Assembly (NCBI GenBank): GCA_964432885.1
Contig: CAYSPG010000006.1
Location: forward strand, 62,001-126,000
Direction of reading: 5' to 3'
Length of the DNA: 64,000 bases
Source of the DNA: CAYSPG01 sp964432885
GTDB taxonomy: Bacteria > Bacteroidota > Bacteroidia > AKYH767-A > OLB10
In this document: positions 37,001-45,697 of the stretch, one piece after another
How positions within the stretch are numbered: position 1 is the stretch's first letter
Layout of the letters: each line of letters starts with the position of its first letter
Translations under genes and position numbers: made by a program
Notes under the pieces: generated by a model
What the model saw: the letters and a program-made list of their open reading frames with translations, nothing else
Told to the model about the DNA's origin: nothing
Database searches by the model: none

Positions 37001-39872
37001 GCATGTGATTTACAAATATGCCATTGCCGATGCAGGTGCTGATGTATGTGGCGATACCGTTACCAATATCATAGGCAGTGTTAATGCAAGCATACATGCA
37101 AGCTCCAATATGCAAATACTTTGGACAACAACAGGTACAGGAAATTTTGTTAATGCAAATGGTTTAAATACAACTTACAATGCATCAAACGCTGACATTG
37201 CATCAGGCCAAACAAAAATTTACCTGAACCTGATTGATGGAGCCGGTGAATGTGTTTACGAAAGCGATTCGACAACGATATGGTATAATCCGCATTACAG
37301 TGTTAGTGCAGGGATTGACACTGCGTTTTGTGCCAACTCAACATTAAATATTTCGGGCAATGCAATAAATACACTCAGCACTACATGGACAACAAGCGGT
37401 ACAGGAACTTTTGCAAATGCAAATAATCTTGCAACAACTTACACTCCATCCAATGCTGATACCACAGCAGGTTTTGTAATTCTTACTTTGACAAGCAACG
37501 ATCCTGCAGGCCCTTGCACAAGTGTAAGCGATAACATAAACGTAACCATCTATCCTGCTCCGAATGCAAGCGCAGGAAACAACACACCCATCTGCAATGG
37601 CACAGCATTAAACTTAACAGCCAGCGGTGGAGTTTCTTATTCATGGACAGGGCCAAACTTCTTTACATCAAACCAGCAAAACATTGTTATACCAAACAGC
37701 ACGGTGGCAATGAGCGGAACTTACAATGTTATTGTGTCAAACATTTTTGGTTGCAGCAATCCTGCAAGCACCATAGTAATTGTAAACCCATGCGGATGTA
37801 TTGCACCCACATTATTAGAATCACACATTGATGTGGTTTGTTACGGTGGCAGCACAGGATCAATAGACTTAACTCCTGTTGGCGGCAGTGGCGGCAACAC
37901 ATTTTTGTGGAGCAATGGTGCAATAACAGAAGATGTTTCAGGATTAACTGCAGGAACATATACTGTTACAGTAACAGCAACTGGGGGTTGCACTGCATCA
38001 ACAACTGTTACAATAAATCAACCGGCATCACCACTTCCTCCAATAAATATAACTGCAAACAGTGCAACAACTTTTTGCATTGGCGGCAATGTAGTGCTTG
38101 ATGCCGGTGCAGGATTTGTTCAATATGCATGGAGCAACGGAACAACTACACAAACAAATACCATTACAACAGCAGCAGGTTATACCGTAACTGCAACCGA
38201 TGCAAACGGTTGCACAGCAGCAAGTGCAGCACCTGTGGTTGTAACAGTGGTAACATCACCACCTGCAACCAATGTTGTAGTGCCACCAATAATTGGCTTG
38301 CCGGCTTATGCATGTAACGGTCAGGTAAATTCAATCTCGGTTCCGGCAGTAGCGGGCGCTACAGAATATATTTGGGATGGCCCAGCGGGTACAAGTTTTA
38401 ATGGAGGGAACAATCCATTTACCAATACAATACCAACTGCAAATATTACATTTGGTAATGCAAACGGTAGCGGATATTATATAGGTGTTCAGGCCGCCAA
38501 TGTTTGTGGAAGCACACAGCGCAAAGTGCAATGGGTTCGCGGAATATTATCGGTGCCCGCATCTGTAATTGGAAATGTGCTGGCTTGCGAAAATTCTTCT
38601 ACAACGTATTCAACAGGAGCAATTGTTGGTGCAACAAGTTACTTGTGGACTGTAACAGGCGATGCAAATATTAATGGTGCAGGCACAAGTGTTGTAACAA
38701 CATCACTTAGCGTAACTGTAAACTTTGGCGCTGCATGGACAGGCGGAACGTTATGCGTAGCTGCGCAAACACCATGTTACACAAGCCCTGCAAAATGTTT
38801 AGGAATAACACGTTCTGTTATTGTGCTTGGAAACGTAAACGGAACTTTTACCGCTTGCCCCGGGAATATATTTACATACAATGTTGCTTCGGTTGCAGGT
38901 GCTGCAAGTTACTCATGGACGTTGCCACCCGGAGCAACAGGATCATCCACATCAAACAGCATTGCCGTAACCTTTGGACCAACATTTAATGGTGGAGATA
39001 TTTGTGTAAGCGCAACAAGTGTTTGTGGCATTGCATCGGCTTACAAATGCAAAACAATTTATTCTGGAATTCCGGCAATGCCTGCTTCGGTTTCAGGCCC
39101 AAGCAATGGTATGTGCGGCCAAACAGCAATATATACCTGCCCTTCGTTATCGGGCGTAACATATAACTGGACTTCACCATCAGGCTCAACCATAAATAGC
39201 GGACAAGGTTCAAATGCAGTAAGCGTTACGTTTGGAACATTTACCCAAGGACAAATGTGCGTAAGCGCACAAACATCATGCGGTGCAAGCACACCACGAT
39301 GCGTCACAGTTAAAGGTGCGCCCAACACACCCGCTACAATTACTACCACTCCATCATCATGGTGTGCCAACACAGCAGGTGTACAGTTTGATGCTGATGT
39401 AACAAATCTTTCAGGTTCGTATTTGTTAAACTGGAATTATCCTTCATCACCAATTGCAACTTATGTATTGGGTGGGGGAAATTCAACAAGCTTAATTTTA
39501 GACTGGGGAACCGGCAACGGAACTGTAAGCGTAACTGCAAGCAATGCATGTGGAAATGCAACACGTAATTACAATGCAGTTATCGGTTGCAGAGAAGCTA
39601 AAGAAGAATTAACAGATGGCAGTTTGCAGTTTACGGTTAGTCCCAATCCGGCAACAGATTTTGTAAACGTTTCTTTTAGTTTTGAAAAAGAGAACGATTG
39701 CATAATTGAGTTGATAGATATGACCGGAAAAAAAGTTCAAACAAAAACAATAAAAGGGACTAAGGGAATTAATACAACACAACTTGATTTAAGTCATATT
39801 TCAAAAGGGATTTATACAATCAGTATAAATAGTTTTGAAATATATCAGGTAGAGAAAATGGTTGTGGAGTAG
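31095..39872 (+). CDS. Giant T9SS-sorted repeat protein
   Basis: A 2925-residue secreted protein with signal peptide (MKKLSLSAFIIGMMMVFTSI, ending SNAA). An N-terminal WLAPVNGNWNDGTKWSGG segment resembles autotransporter-associated repeats. Six beta-rich units of about 203 residues follow, starting near 31488, 32088, 32700, 33311, 33920 and 34529, with SFTNNGKI and GVWNYNGGT-type motifs. Next is a SPGSSPGKLSI passenger-like end and two InlB B-repeat-like units (about 1405-1550). About ten Ig/PKD-like domains with AGANIxLC, WTTxGTGxFxNAN and YTPSxAD motifs follow, then a sorting domain from about residue 2843 (SPNPATDFVNVSF ... GIYTISIN). It is probably a long surface adhesin or matrix protein. 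Two units are identical over about 477 bp. Confidence 0.9.
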   Translation: MKKLSLSAFIIGMMMVFTSISNAANVTWLAPVNGNWNDGTKWSGGIAPTVNDTAVITVAGTYTVTLNVNASIAKLVIGNPTGFQTLTMGSQTFTVANSSVINPHGILDAVNGNTINGAGTLTVNGKLSLNFNNTVSCPIVLNDTLHVKHQSNNINGSFTTSSTAVIYMNAANSHSILTFANGFTNNGKIHFTSVTCNYANLVVTSGVLTNAAGATIVSDPNPNCVGYHRIEGRLDNQGTISVNYHLRLYSTAAGSVNTGTITFATGMRFEVYAGVWNYNGGTISGNGELYFQGATGNFNTATMPAVATSFYQSTFGSSTGTSNVKKVTLIFNNTVTAALNNTDTLYITHQSNTVSGNFSNTASSVIYMDASSSHSIVTFSNSFTNNGKIHMKSSTCNYNYLSVTNPAVLTNAASALIVSDPLPNCVGYNRIDGRLNNLGTITANYNLRLYSNAGGSINNGTINVVTGMYFGVYAGVWNYTGGTVNATGNGYLYFESCTANFNVATMPNVQTEFYQSTLASTSLPIISNRVIKLIYNNTVSAAIYNTDTIKIEHQNNTMTGALTTATTSVLLFNAAQSHSILTVTSGFTNNGKILFTSATCNYGYLAVSSGVLINSPSGIIQSDPLPNCTGYHRLDAALNNQGTININYTLRHYTNAGASNNTGNIAFTNGYNLEVYNGTWNWNGGGVGSPGLSKIYFQGATASWNTAVMPAVVTYYYQSTLASSIGAISNAKKIQLAYQNTVSANLNNTDTLEIRHQTNTFSGNYSNTASSVLWLNGAESHSSINFNNSFTNNGKILYNSVTGYYGYLSMSNATQLTNAAAAIIQVDPNPTTTAHHRLDAALINQGTLNINYTFRHYTNPGASTNTGTINFSGGYNLEVYNGTWNWNGGTATSATSKINFSAATASWNTAVMPQIVTYYYQSTLASSLGAISNAKKIQLSYQNTVSANLNNTDTLEIRHQTNTFSGNYTNTAASVLWLNGTESHSSINFNNSFTNNGKILYNSVTGYYGYLSMSNATQLTNAAAAIIQVDPNPTTTAHHRLDAALINQGTLNINYTFRHYTNPGASTNTGTINFSGGYNLEVYNGTWNWNGGTATSATSKINFSAATASWNTAVMPQIVTYYYQSTLASSLGAISNAKKIQLSYQNTVSANLNNTDTLEIRYSSNIFSGNYTNTASSVLWLNGAESHSVITFNNSFTNNGKILYNSVTGYYGYLLMSGSTQLTNAIAATIQIDPNPTTVGYHRMDGNLINNGTVAINYQFNHYSGSFVNNGTLKGGAYLNNQGTLLTNNGTISPGSSPGKLSINANLSNKATSIWNIEVGGLTVATQHDQVDNNYASTKDSIDGTLNISLINGFIPSLGDSVIIETHNQLVGTFASITGQSIPGGLYWNIFYRPNRIVLRAGNPPNLDIVSSTGLNGTISPLGTTSIVYNGTQTYNMIPNTGYHVLDVLVDGISVGAVTNYTFNNVIVNHTISVTFAINTYNIVATTTGSGSISPAGTTTVNYGGNQLYNIAAANCNITDSVVVDGINVGAVSTYPFSNVIANHTIHAYFSSAPHITATGPTTFCTGGSVTLDAGAGYTNYQWSNSASTQTTNITTSGTYTCTITSTGGCTSSASVVVTVNPLPSVSFNNPYSANATHVCATDGGVTLNPFGLPAGGGFSGTGVINNGFGFYSFSPAGAGTGTHTLTYTYTDGNGCTNSATTNVIVDQNATVNAGANIILCNNPLANLSGVIGGSASSATWTSNGTGNFGNANNLVTTYTLSAADMSAGIVTLTLTTDNPSNTCSAVSDNLVITYNPDAVADAGVDVACVTSPVSLTGSISGYPATPQWTTTGTGTFANANLLSTTYTPSVADLTAGHVYLVLTPIDPLGNCTFTADSMDAWFNPNYTVNAGANIALCGVNDTIATLNGSFTNATSVTWTTSGSGVFSNASSVNSTYTLSAADKTNGAVTLFLTTNDPAGPCTAESDLMHVIYKYAIADAGADVCGDTVTNIIGSVNASIHASSNMQILWTTTGTGNFVNANGLNTTYNASNADIASGQTKIYLNLIDGAGECVYESDSTTIWYNPHYSVSAGIDTAFCANSTLNISGNAINTLSTTWTTSGTGTFANANNLATTYTPSNADTTAGFVILTLTSNDPAGPCTSVSDNINVTIYPAPNASAGNNTPICNGTALNLTASGGVSYSWTGPNFFTSNQQNIVIPNSTVAMSGTYNVIVSNIFGCSNPASTIVIVNPCGCIAPTLLESHIDVVCYGGSTGSIDLTPVGGSGGNTFLWSNGAITEDVSGLTAGTYTVTVTATGGCTASTTVTINQPASPLPPINITANSATTFCIGGNVVLDAGAGFVQYAWSNGTTTQTNTITTAAGYTVTATDANGCTAASAAPVVVTVVTSPPATNVVVPPIIGLPAYACNGQVNSISVPAVAGATEYIWDGPAGTSFNGGNNPFTNTIPTANITFGNANGSGYYIGVQAANVCGSTQRKVQWVRGILSVPASVIGNVLACENSSTTYSTGAIVGATSYLWTVTGDANINGAGTSVVTTSLSVTVNFGAAWTGGTLCVAAQTPCYTSPAKCLGITRSVIVLGNVNGTFTACPGNIFTYNVASVAGAASYSWTLPPGATGSSTSNSIAVTFGPTFNGGDICVSATSVCGIASAYKCKTIYSGIPAMPASVSGPSNGMCGQTAIYTCPSLSGVTYNWTSPSGSTINSGQGSNAVSVTFGTFTQGQMCVSAQTSCGASTPRCVTVKGAPNTPATITTTPSSWCANTAGVQFDADVTNLSGSYLLNWNYPSSPIATYVLGGGNSTSLILDWGTGNGTVSVTASNACGNATRNYNAVIGCREAKEELTDGSLQFTVSPNPATDFVNVSFSFEKENDCIIELIDMTGKKVQTKTIKGTKGINTTQLDLSHISKGIYTISINSFEIYQVEKMVVE
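33462..34547 (+). repeat. Tandem duplication inside the giant gene
   Basis: 33462-33938 and 34071-34547 appear identical by eye over about 477 bp with a period of 609 bp (203 codons), while the other units have clearly diverged. The period keeps the reading frame. This indicates a very recent duplication or gene conversion. Confidence 0.8.
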
Positions 39873-39916
39873 GATTAACACAGTGATAAAATAGTCCTGT
39901 AAAGAAAGTTGAAGAA

Positions 39917-39951
39917 AAAGAGGAGTCGGCAAAATGCCAGCTCCTCTTTTT
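39917..39951 (+). terminator. Rho-independent terminator
   Basis: AAAGAGGAG-tc-GGC pairs with GCC-ag-CTCCTCTTT around an AAAAT loop, ending in TTTTT. It lies 45 bp after the giant gene and could serve deoC in the other direction. Confidence 0.8.
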
Positions 39952-39991
39952 GTTGAATAGGTTTTTGATTAAAACCTGTTTTAAAAATCAA

Positions 39992-40900
39992 TCAATCTTT
40001 CGAAAAATAATCAACGCTTTGATAAACGCCTGTATGATGCTTGGCAATTTGCATTAGCAAATCATTAGCAAGAGAACTTGCTCCAAAACGAAAAAAATCC
40101 GGATTAAGCCAGCCTTCACCCAATGTTTCCCGCACCATTACAAGATATTGCAATGCAAGTTTTGAGGTGGCAATTCCGCCTGCCGGCTTCATTCCTATTT
40201 TAATACCTGTCTTATAATAATAATCGCGGATACATTCAAGCATTACAAGTGTTACGGGTAAAGTAGCCGCTGGCTGAACTTTTCCGGTTGATGTTTTTAT
40301 AAAATCGGCACCTGCAGCAATGGATAACTCACTCGCTTTTCGCACATTGTCCAGTGTTGAAAGTTCGCCTGTTTCCAAAATAACCTTAAGGTGTGCCTCA
40401 CCGCACGCATCTTTTACCGCAGCAATTTCATCAAACACAAATCCATAATCGCCTTTCAAAAAATGGCCGCGCGAAATAACCATGTCAATTTCATCGGCAC
40501 CTTCGGCCACAGCATATCGTGTTTCGTCTAATTTAAATTTGCGATTGCTCATGCCGCTGGGAAATGCCGTGCTTACAGCTGCCACTTTAACTTTGGTTCC
40601 TTCCAATGATTTTTTGGCAACCGAAACCAGATTGGCATAAACACATACGGCTGCCGCTGACGGAACATCCATTGTTTCGTGTGGGCGAATAGCCTTGGCG
40701 CAAAGTTGCTTTACCTTGCCAGGTGTGTCTTTTGCATCAAGCGTAGTTAAATCCATCATGCTTATTGCCAGGTTTAATGCCTGTAATTTGCTTTCGTTTT
40801 TTATACTCCGCTTATTTAGCCGAGCAACACGCTCTTCTATTCCCACCTGGTCAACAGGTGCAATATGGTTAATAAAATCAAGGTTTTGCTTTGATGCCAT
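39992..40900 (-). CDS. deoC: Deoxyribose-phosphate aldolase
   Basis: A 302-residue class I aldolase, the longer form with an N-terminal extension. DLTTLDAKDTPGKVKQLC opens the barrel. Later motifs are VCVYANLVSVAKKSL, VAAVSTAFPSGMS, EGADEIDMVISRG, ILETGEL, DFIKTSTGK (Schiff-base lysine) and IGMKPAGGI (proton-relay lysine). It splits 2-deoxyribose 5-phosphate into glyceraldehyde 3-phosphate and acetaldehyde in nucleoside catabolism. No other deo genes adjoin it. Confidence 0.95.
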   Translation of the reverse strand: MASKQNLDFINHIAPVDQVGIEERVARLNKRSIKNESKLQALNLAISMMDLTTLDAKDTPGKVKQLCAKAIRPHETMDVPSAAAVCVYANLVSVAKKSLEGTKVKVAAVSTAFPSGMSNRKFKLDETRYAVAEGADEIDMVISRGHFLKGDYGFVFDEIAAVKDACGEAHLKVILETGELSTLDNVRKASELSIAAGADFIKTSTGKVQPAATLPVTLVMLECIRDYYYKTGIKIGMKPAGGIATSKLALQYLVMVRETLGEGWLNPDFFRFGASSLANDLLMQIAKHHTGVYQSVDYFSKD

Positions 40901-41048
40901 GCTAAAAATATTTTGATAAAAATATAAAAAGCATTATTCACTGACAAAGGAATTTATGCCGGTGCTTTCTTAAAAAGATTGTACACACACTTCTTACAAT
41001 CTTCATTAAAGGAAATTAAAACAACCAATACCATTGAAGATTAAACTT

Positions 41049-41056
41049 TAGATTTG
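41049..41056 (+). promoter_or_regulatory. Putative -7 element of the CBS gene
   Basis: TAGATTTG matches TAnnTTTG 45 bp before the ATG at 41102. A TTG lies 12 bp upstream, closer than usual. Confidence 0.4.
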
Positions 41057-41101
41057 TGCACCAACTTAAAATAAGTTGGCTTTAGCAAACGTTAATTAAG
41101 C

Positions 41102-41764
41102 ATGATTACCAAAAATTATATAAAAGATTTTATTCCCCCGCTTAAATACAGCGATAGCGGTGTACGAGCCATGCAGTGGATGCAATCTTTTCATTTAAAT
41201 CATATGCCTGTGGTAGATGATGTTAAGTATGTAGGCATGATAAGTGAAGATGATTTGCGCAAAGCAAAGGACCTCTCAAAACCTTTGTCTGAACTTAACC
41301 TGAAACCTGACCGCGTGTTTATTTTTGAAAGCCAGTATATTTATGATGCACTTCAGTTTGTAAGCAACAATGGCTATTCCGTAGTACCGGTTCTTAATGC
41401 CGATGAACATTATATAGGATTGCTTACTGTGGTAGATGTGATTGATTGCTTTGCGCAAACCAAGTCGGTAAAAACTCCGGGCGGAATTATTATACTTGAA
41501 GTAGGAGCCAATAATTATTCGTTATCTGAAATCTCTCAAATAGTTGAATCAAACGAAGGGTCAATTTTAAGTGCCAGTGTAAACCAAACCCCTGATACCA
41601 ACCGGCTTGAGGTAACTTTAAAAATAAATAAACTTGACCTTTCGCGCATCCTTGCTTCTTTTTACAGGCTTAATTACAATGTGGTGGCATCTTACAATCA
41701 AACCGATTTAAGCAATGATTTACAAGATCGCTACAATGCGTTTATGACTTACCTGAATGTATAA
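41102..41764 (+). CDS. CBS-domain protein
   Basis: A 220-residue cytoplasmic protein. Two CBS motifs span about 1-125 (MQSFHLNHMPVVDDVKYVGMISEDDL and FVSNNGYSVVPVLNADEHYIGLLTVVDVID). The C-terminal part (about 130-220) has an ACT-like look (GGIIILEVGANNYSLSEISQIVE, LEVTLKINKLDLSRILASF). CBS pairs bind adenine nucleotides and ACT-like parts bind small ligands, so this is probably a sensor or regulator, target unknown. Its stop overlaps the start of the BamA-like gene by 8 bp, which argues for coupled expression. Confidence 0.85.
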   Translation: MITKNYIKDFIPPLKYSDSGVRAMQWMQSFHLNHMPVVDDVKYVGMISEDDLRKAKDLSKPLSELNLKPDRVFIFESQYIYDALQFVSNNGYSVVPVLNADEHYIGLLTVVDVIDCFAQTKSVKTPGGIIILEVGANNYSLSEISQIVESNEGSILSASVNQTPDTNRLEVTLKINKLDLSRILASFYRLNYNVVASYNQTDLSNDLQDRYNAFMTYLNV

Positions 41765-43166
41765 GTGCAATTGCTTTTTGATTTTGGTTATTTGTTTTTT
41801 AGGGGCATGTCTTACAAGCTACTCCCAACCTGATACGCTAAATCAAAAAGTTATTGTTCAGAAAATTGCCCTGGCAGGAAATAAAATTACACGTCCCTCC
41901 ATTATTCAACGCGAACTTATTTTTCATGAGGGTGATACACTACCTTCATACGTTTTGGATAACGCTATTGAACGCAGCCGCGAAAATTTGCTAAACACTT
42001 CACTATTTAATTTCGTTACCATTTCACAACAACTTATTGAGGGAAACAAAGTATATATAATTGTGGATGTGGTTGAGCGCTGGTATGTTTTTCCGGTTCC
42101 TATTTTTGAGTTGGTAGATAGGAATCTTAATGAATGGTGGTTGCGAAAAGATTTTTCACGCACCAATTATGGCTTTTATTTAAACTGGAGTAATTTCAGA
42201 GGTAGAAGAGAAACCCTAAAAGTATTGTTCAGGTACGGTTATTCACAACGCATAGGCATCTCCTACTCTATTCCATACATAAATAAAAACCAAAACGATG
42301 GTTTGTCATTTGCATTCTGGCATTCGCGCAATCACGAAATACCTTATACGTTAAAAAATAGCAAACTTCAGTTTTATAAAAATCCTGATGTCTTTGTTCG
42401 AAAGGAATATCTTGCAAGCGCAGAGTTTACTCACCGCGATGGCATTTATAAAAATTTTTCGGTTAGTGCCGAATATCATAATAATAAAGTATCAGACACT
42501 ATTCGCACTTTAAACAACGACTATTATGTTACCGGAAAAAACACACAAAAATATTTTTCGTTATTGTTTAATTATAAGGACGACCACCGTGACATTAAAA
42601 ACTATCCGCTTAAAGGTTACTTTTTTGATTTTGCAGTTGTAAAAAACGGCTTTGGATTTACGGATGATGATCCGAATGTGTTGTTTACAACTGCTTATTT
42701 TAAAAAGTTTTGGGAACTTAATTCGTTTTGGCACATGGCAGCCTCCTCCAAATTTAAACTGTCGGGTCAAAATGATGTTCCGTTTTTTAACCAGCGTGCA
42801 CTCGGTTATTCAGGCGATTTGCTAAGAGGCTATGAATACTACGTTATCAATGGAGAAAATTACGCATTACTAAAATCGGATTTAAAGTTTACTTTGGTTC
42901 GTCCACGTGTGTACAAGGTTCCTGTAAATGTTCTTAAAAAATTTACCACCATTCCTTATGCCCTTTATGTTAATGCTTTTGGTGATGCCGGGTATGTGCG
43001 CGATAAACGATTTGCAGCTACAAACCCACTTGCCAATTCATGGCAATACAGTTATGGTGCCGGCATTGATTATGTATCCTATTATGATATTGTTTTGCGA
43101 ATTGATTATTCTATAAACAAGTTTGGCGAAAAAGGTTTTTTTATTCATCTAACGGCCCCTATATAA
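41757..43166 (+). CDS. BamA/TamA-like outer-membrane protein with POTRA domain
   Basis: A 469-residue protein with a signal peptide (about 1-24, ending TSYSQ). One POTRA-like domain spans about 30-110 (KIALAGNKITRPSIIQRELIF, LFNFVTISQQL). A surface-antigen D15-type barrel follows, with many alternating aromatic strands (WLRKDFSRTNYGFYLNWSNF, FDFAVVKNGFGFT, LRGYEYYVINGENYALLKSD) and the typical end (LRIDYSINKFGEKGFFIHL). It is much shorter than BamA, so it is likely a paralogue for outer-membrane insertion or transport rather than the essential BamA. It overlaps the CBS gene by 8 bp. Confidence 0.85.
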   Translation: MYKCNCFLILVICFLGACLTSYSQPDTLNQKVIVQKIALAGNKITRPSIIQRELIFHEGDTLPSYVLDNAIERSRENLLNTSLFNFVTISQQLIEGNKVYIIVDVVERWYVFPVPIFELVDRNLNEWWLRKDFSRTNYGFYLNWSNFRGRRETLKVLFRYGYSQRIGISYSIPYINKNQNDGLSFAFWHSRNHEIPYTLKNSKLQFYKNPDVFVRKEYLASAEFTHRDGIYKNFSVSAEYHNNKVSDTIRTLNNDYYVTGKNTQKYFSLLFNYKDDHRDIKNYPLKGYFFDFAVVKNGFGFTDDDPNVLFTTAYFKKFWELNSFWHMAASSKFKLSGQNDVPFFNQRALGYSGDLLRGYEYYVINGENYALLKSDLKFTLVRPRVYKVPVNVLKKFTTIPYALYVNAFGDAGYVRDKRFAATNPLANSWQYSYGAGIDYVSYYDIVLRIDYSINKFGEKGFFIHLTAPI

Positions 43167-43190
43167 CCTACGCTATTAACAACCTTCTTA

Positions 43191-43218
43191 TTGCAACAAC
43201 CCTTTTTATTTACATTTG
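43191..43218 (+). promoter_or_regulatory. Putative Bacteroidota promoter
   Basis: TTG (43191-43193), 17 bp, then TACATTTG (43211-43218), agreeing with the TTG/TAnnTTTG type. The ATG of the dehydrogenase gene is at 43246, giving a leader of about 20 nt. Confidence 0.55.
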
Positions 43219-43245
43219 TTGGCTCAATATATTTTTTATAAAACC

Positions 43246-44226
43246 ATGCCTCAAAACGTACGAACACTAGTATTAGGATCTGCCGGACAAATTGGAACGG
43301 ATTTGGTAGAAGAACTCAGGCGAATACATGGAAGCCACAATGTAATAGCTACCGATATAAAAGAACAGCCTGAGGAATTTCAGTCCGCAGGCCCATTTCA
43401 TACCGTAGATGTGCTGGATACCGAAGGTGTTTATGCCCTTATAAAAAAGTACAATGTAAAAAACGTGTATTTGCTTGCAGCTCTTCTTTCGGCTACAGCC
43501 GAACAAAAAATGAAAACGGCCTGGCGATTAAATATGGATGGCCTTTTTATTATGCTTGATATTTGTAAAGAAAATAATGATATAAAATTATTTTGGCCAA
43601 GTTCTATTGCCGTATTTGGGCCAACAACACCGCGTATTAATACACCACAGCACACTGTAATGGAGCCTACCACTGTTTATGGCATAAGCAAACAAGCAGG
43701 TGAGCGCTGGTGCGAATATTACAATTCAAAATTTGGCGTAGATGTTCGTAGTATTCGTTATCCCGGATTAATAAGTTATAAAGCCGAGCCAGGTGGTGGC
43801 ACTACAGATTATGCGGTAAATATTTTTCATGATGCTTTATTAAAAAATACGTACCAATGTTTTTTAAAAGAAGATACTGCGCTGCCCATGATGTATATGC
43901 CCGATGCCATACGCGCCACCATTGAACTAATGAATGCAGATGCGGGAAAAATAAAAATACGGTCGGGGTATAACCTTGGTGGCATATCATTTACCCCAAA
44001 AATTTTGGTTGAAGAAATAAAAAAACATTTGCCAACATTTACATGCAGTTATAATCCGGACTTCCGACAACAAATTGCCGACTCATGGCCGGCAAGCATT
44101 GATGATACCGTTGCCCAACAACAATGGGGCTGGAAACAGGAATATGACTTGGGAGCAATGACGAAAGAAATGCTTAAAAATTTAAAATTAAAATACAAAG
44201 ACCAATTACTGGGCTCGATGAAATAA
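43246..44226 (+). CDS. Short-chain L-threonine 3-dehydrogenase-like NAD-dependent epimerase family protein
   Basis: A 326-residue extended SDR enzyme. The ATG at 43246 (MPQNVRTLVLGSAGQIG) is chosen because the nucleotide-binding strand follows it at once and a promoter lies inside the longer frame. Motifs: GSAGQIGTDL, LLAALLSATAEQKMKTAW, WPSSIAVFGPTTP, YGISKQAGERW (active-site Tyr/Lys) and RYPGLISYKAEPGGGTTDYA, which marks the threonine dehydrogenase subgroup found in Bacteroidota. It oxidises L-threonine to 2-amino-3-ketobutyrate with NAD. cysS follows after 4 bp. Confidence 0.85.
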   Translation: MPQNVRTLVLGSAGQIGTDLVEELRRIHGSHNVIATDIKEQPEEFQSAGPFHTVDVLDTEGVYALIKKYNVKNVYLLAALLSATAEQKMKTAWRLNMDGLFIMLDICKENNDIKLFWPSSIAVFGPTTPRINTPQHTVMEPTTVYGISKQAGERWCEYYNSKFGVDVRSIRYPGLISYKAEPGGGTTDYAVNIFHDALLKNTYQCFLKEDTALPMMYMPDAIRATIELMNADAGKIKIRSGYNLGGISFTPKILVEEIKKHLPTFTCSYNPDFRQQIADSWPASIDDTVAQQQWGWKQEYDLGAMTKEMLKNLKLKYKDQLLGSMK

Positions 44227-44230
44227 ATTT

Positions 44231-45697
44231 ATGACCCAACCAATCGTTATTTACAATACACTTTCAAGAGAAAAAGAAATTTTTACTCCGCTTACACCTC
44301 CGCTTGTTGGCATGTATGTGTGCGGCCCAACGGTTTACAGCGATGTGCATCTTGGCAACTGCCGCACTTTTATATCTTTTGATATGATCTATCGCTACCT
44401 GCTTTTTATTGGTTACAAAGTACGATATGTGCGAAACATTACAGATGCTGGTCATCTTGAAGGCGACCGCGATGAAGGTGATGATAAGTTTGCAAAAAAA
44501 GCAAAGCTTGAACAGGTAGAACCCATGGAAATTGTTCAGAAATATACACTGGGATTTAGAGAAGTGATGCAAGCATTTAACACCTTGCCACCAAGCATTG
44601 AGCCCACGGCTACCGGACACATTAGCGAACAAATTGAAATGACAAAAAAAATTATTGACAATGGTTACGCTTATGTTGTAAATGGTACGGTTTATTTTGA
44701 TGTAGAAAAGTACAACAAAGAATTTCCTTATGGACAATTAACCAACCGCAAGCTTGAAGATTTGCTTGAAAATACACGTGAGCTTGACGGACAGGATGAA
44801 AAAAAAGGGCGGCTTGATTTTGCACTTTGGATAAAAGCAAAACCCGAACACATCATGCGATGGCCATCTCCCTGGGGTTGGGGATTTCCGGGCTGGCACA
44901 TCGAGTGTTCTGCAATGAGCAGCAAATACCTTGGCGATACATTTGACATGCATGGTGGGGGAATGGACCTGCAGGCAACCCATCACACCAATGAAATTGC
45001 ACAATCGCAGGCCTGCAACCACAAAGCTCCGGTAAAATACTGGATGCATACCAACATGCTTACGGTTAACGGTGTACGCATGAGCAAGTCGGCAGGCAAT
45101 GGATTTTTACCGGGAGAATTATTTACCGGCAGCCATCCGCTTTTAGAAAAAGGATATGCACCAATGGCTGTTCGATTTTTTATGATGCAAACACATTATC
45201 GAAGCACATTGGATTTTAGCAACGAAGCGCTGCAGGGCTCCGAAAAAGGATTTGCACGATTAATGACTGCTGTTAAAACACTGGATGAATTAAAATCTGC
45301 TTCCACATCATCGGTTAACATAAATGAATTAGAGCAAAAATGTTATGAAGCTATGAATGATGATTTCAATACCCCTGTTTTGGTTGCCTATTTGTTTGAT
45401 GCAGTGCGAATAATTAACTCCGCTAAAGATGGTAAAGAAACCCTTACAGAAAATGATTTAAGCGCGCTTAAAAAACTCATGCATGGCTTTGTATTTGACG
45501 TAATGGGTTTAAAACATGATACAAATTCAGCTTCGGATAATACAACTGATGGATTGATGCAACTGATTTTTTCTATTCGCAACGAAGCCAAACTAAAAAA
45601 AGACTTTAGCACCAGCGACAAAATACGCGATGAATTACTGAAAATGAATTTTATAATTAAAGACGAAAAAAATGGAACAAGCTGGAGTAAAAAATAG
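44231..45697 (+). CDS. cysS: Cysteinyl-tRNA synthetase
   Basis: A 488-residue class I synthetase. The HIGH-type site is VHLGNCRTF after CGPTVYSD. Zinc ligands sit in CGPTVY, GWHIECSAMS and HHTNEIAQSQA. The KMSKS loop is RMSKSAGN. The C-terminal helical domain (FNTPVLVAYLFDAVRII ... SDKIRDELLKMNFIIKDEKNG) is complete. The start at 44231 lies 4 bp after the preceding stop. Its 3' end overlaps the M28 peptidase gene by 26 bp. Confidence 0.97.
   Translation: MTQPIVIYNTLSREKEIFTPLTPPLVGMYVCGPTVYSDVHLGNCRTFISFDMIYRYLLFIGYKVRYVRNITDAGHLEGDRDEGDDKFAKKAKLEQVEPMEIVQKYTLGFREVMQAFNTLPPSIEPTATGHISEQIEMTKKIIDNGYAYVVNGTVYFDVEKYNKEFPYGQLTNRKLEDLLENTRELDGQDEKKGRLDFALWIKAKPEHIMRWPSPWGWGFPGWHIECSAMSSKYLGDTFDMHGGGMDLQATHHTNEIAQSQACNHKAPVKYWMHTNMLTVNGVRMSKSAGNGFLPGELFTGSHPLLEKGYAPMAVRFFMMQTHYRSTLDFSNEALQGSEKGFARLMTAVKTLDELKSASTSSVNINELEQKCYEAMNDDFNTPVLVAYLFDAVRIINSAKDGKETLTENDLSALKKLMHGFVFDVMGLKHDTNSASDNTTDGLMQLIFSIRNEAKLKKDFSTSDKIRDELLKMNFIIKDEKNGTSWSKK

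Noticed and set aside
37643..38317. Several short open frames in other phases of the giant gene
   Set aside because: They are rich in Asn, Cys, His and Arg from shifted repeat codons and have no start context or homology.
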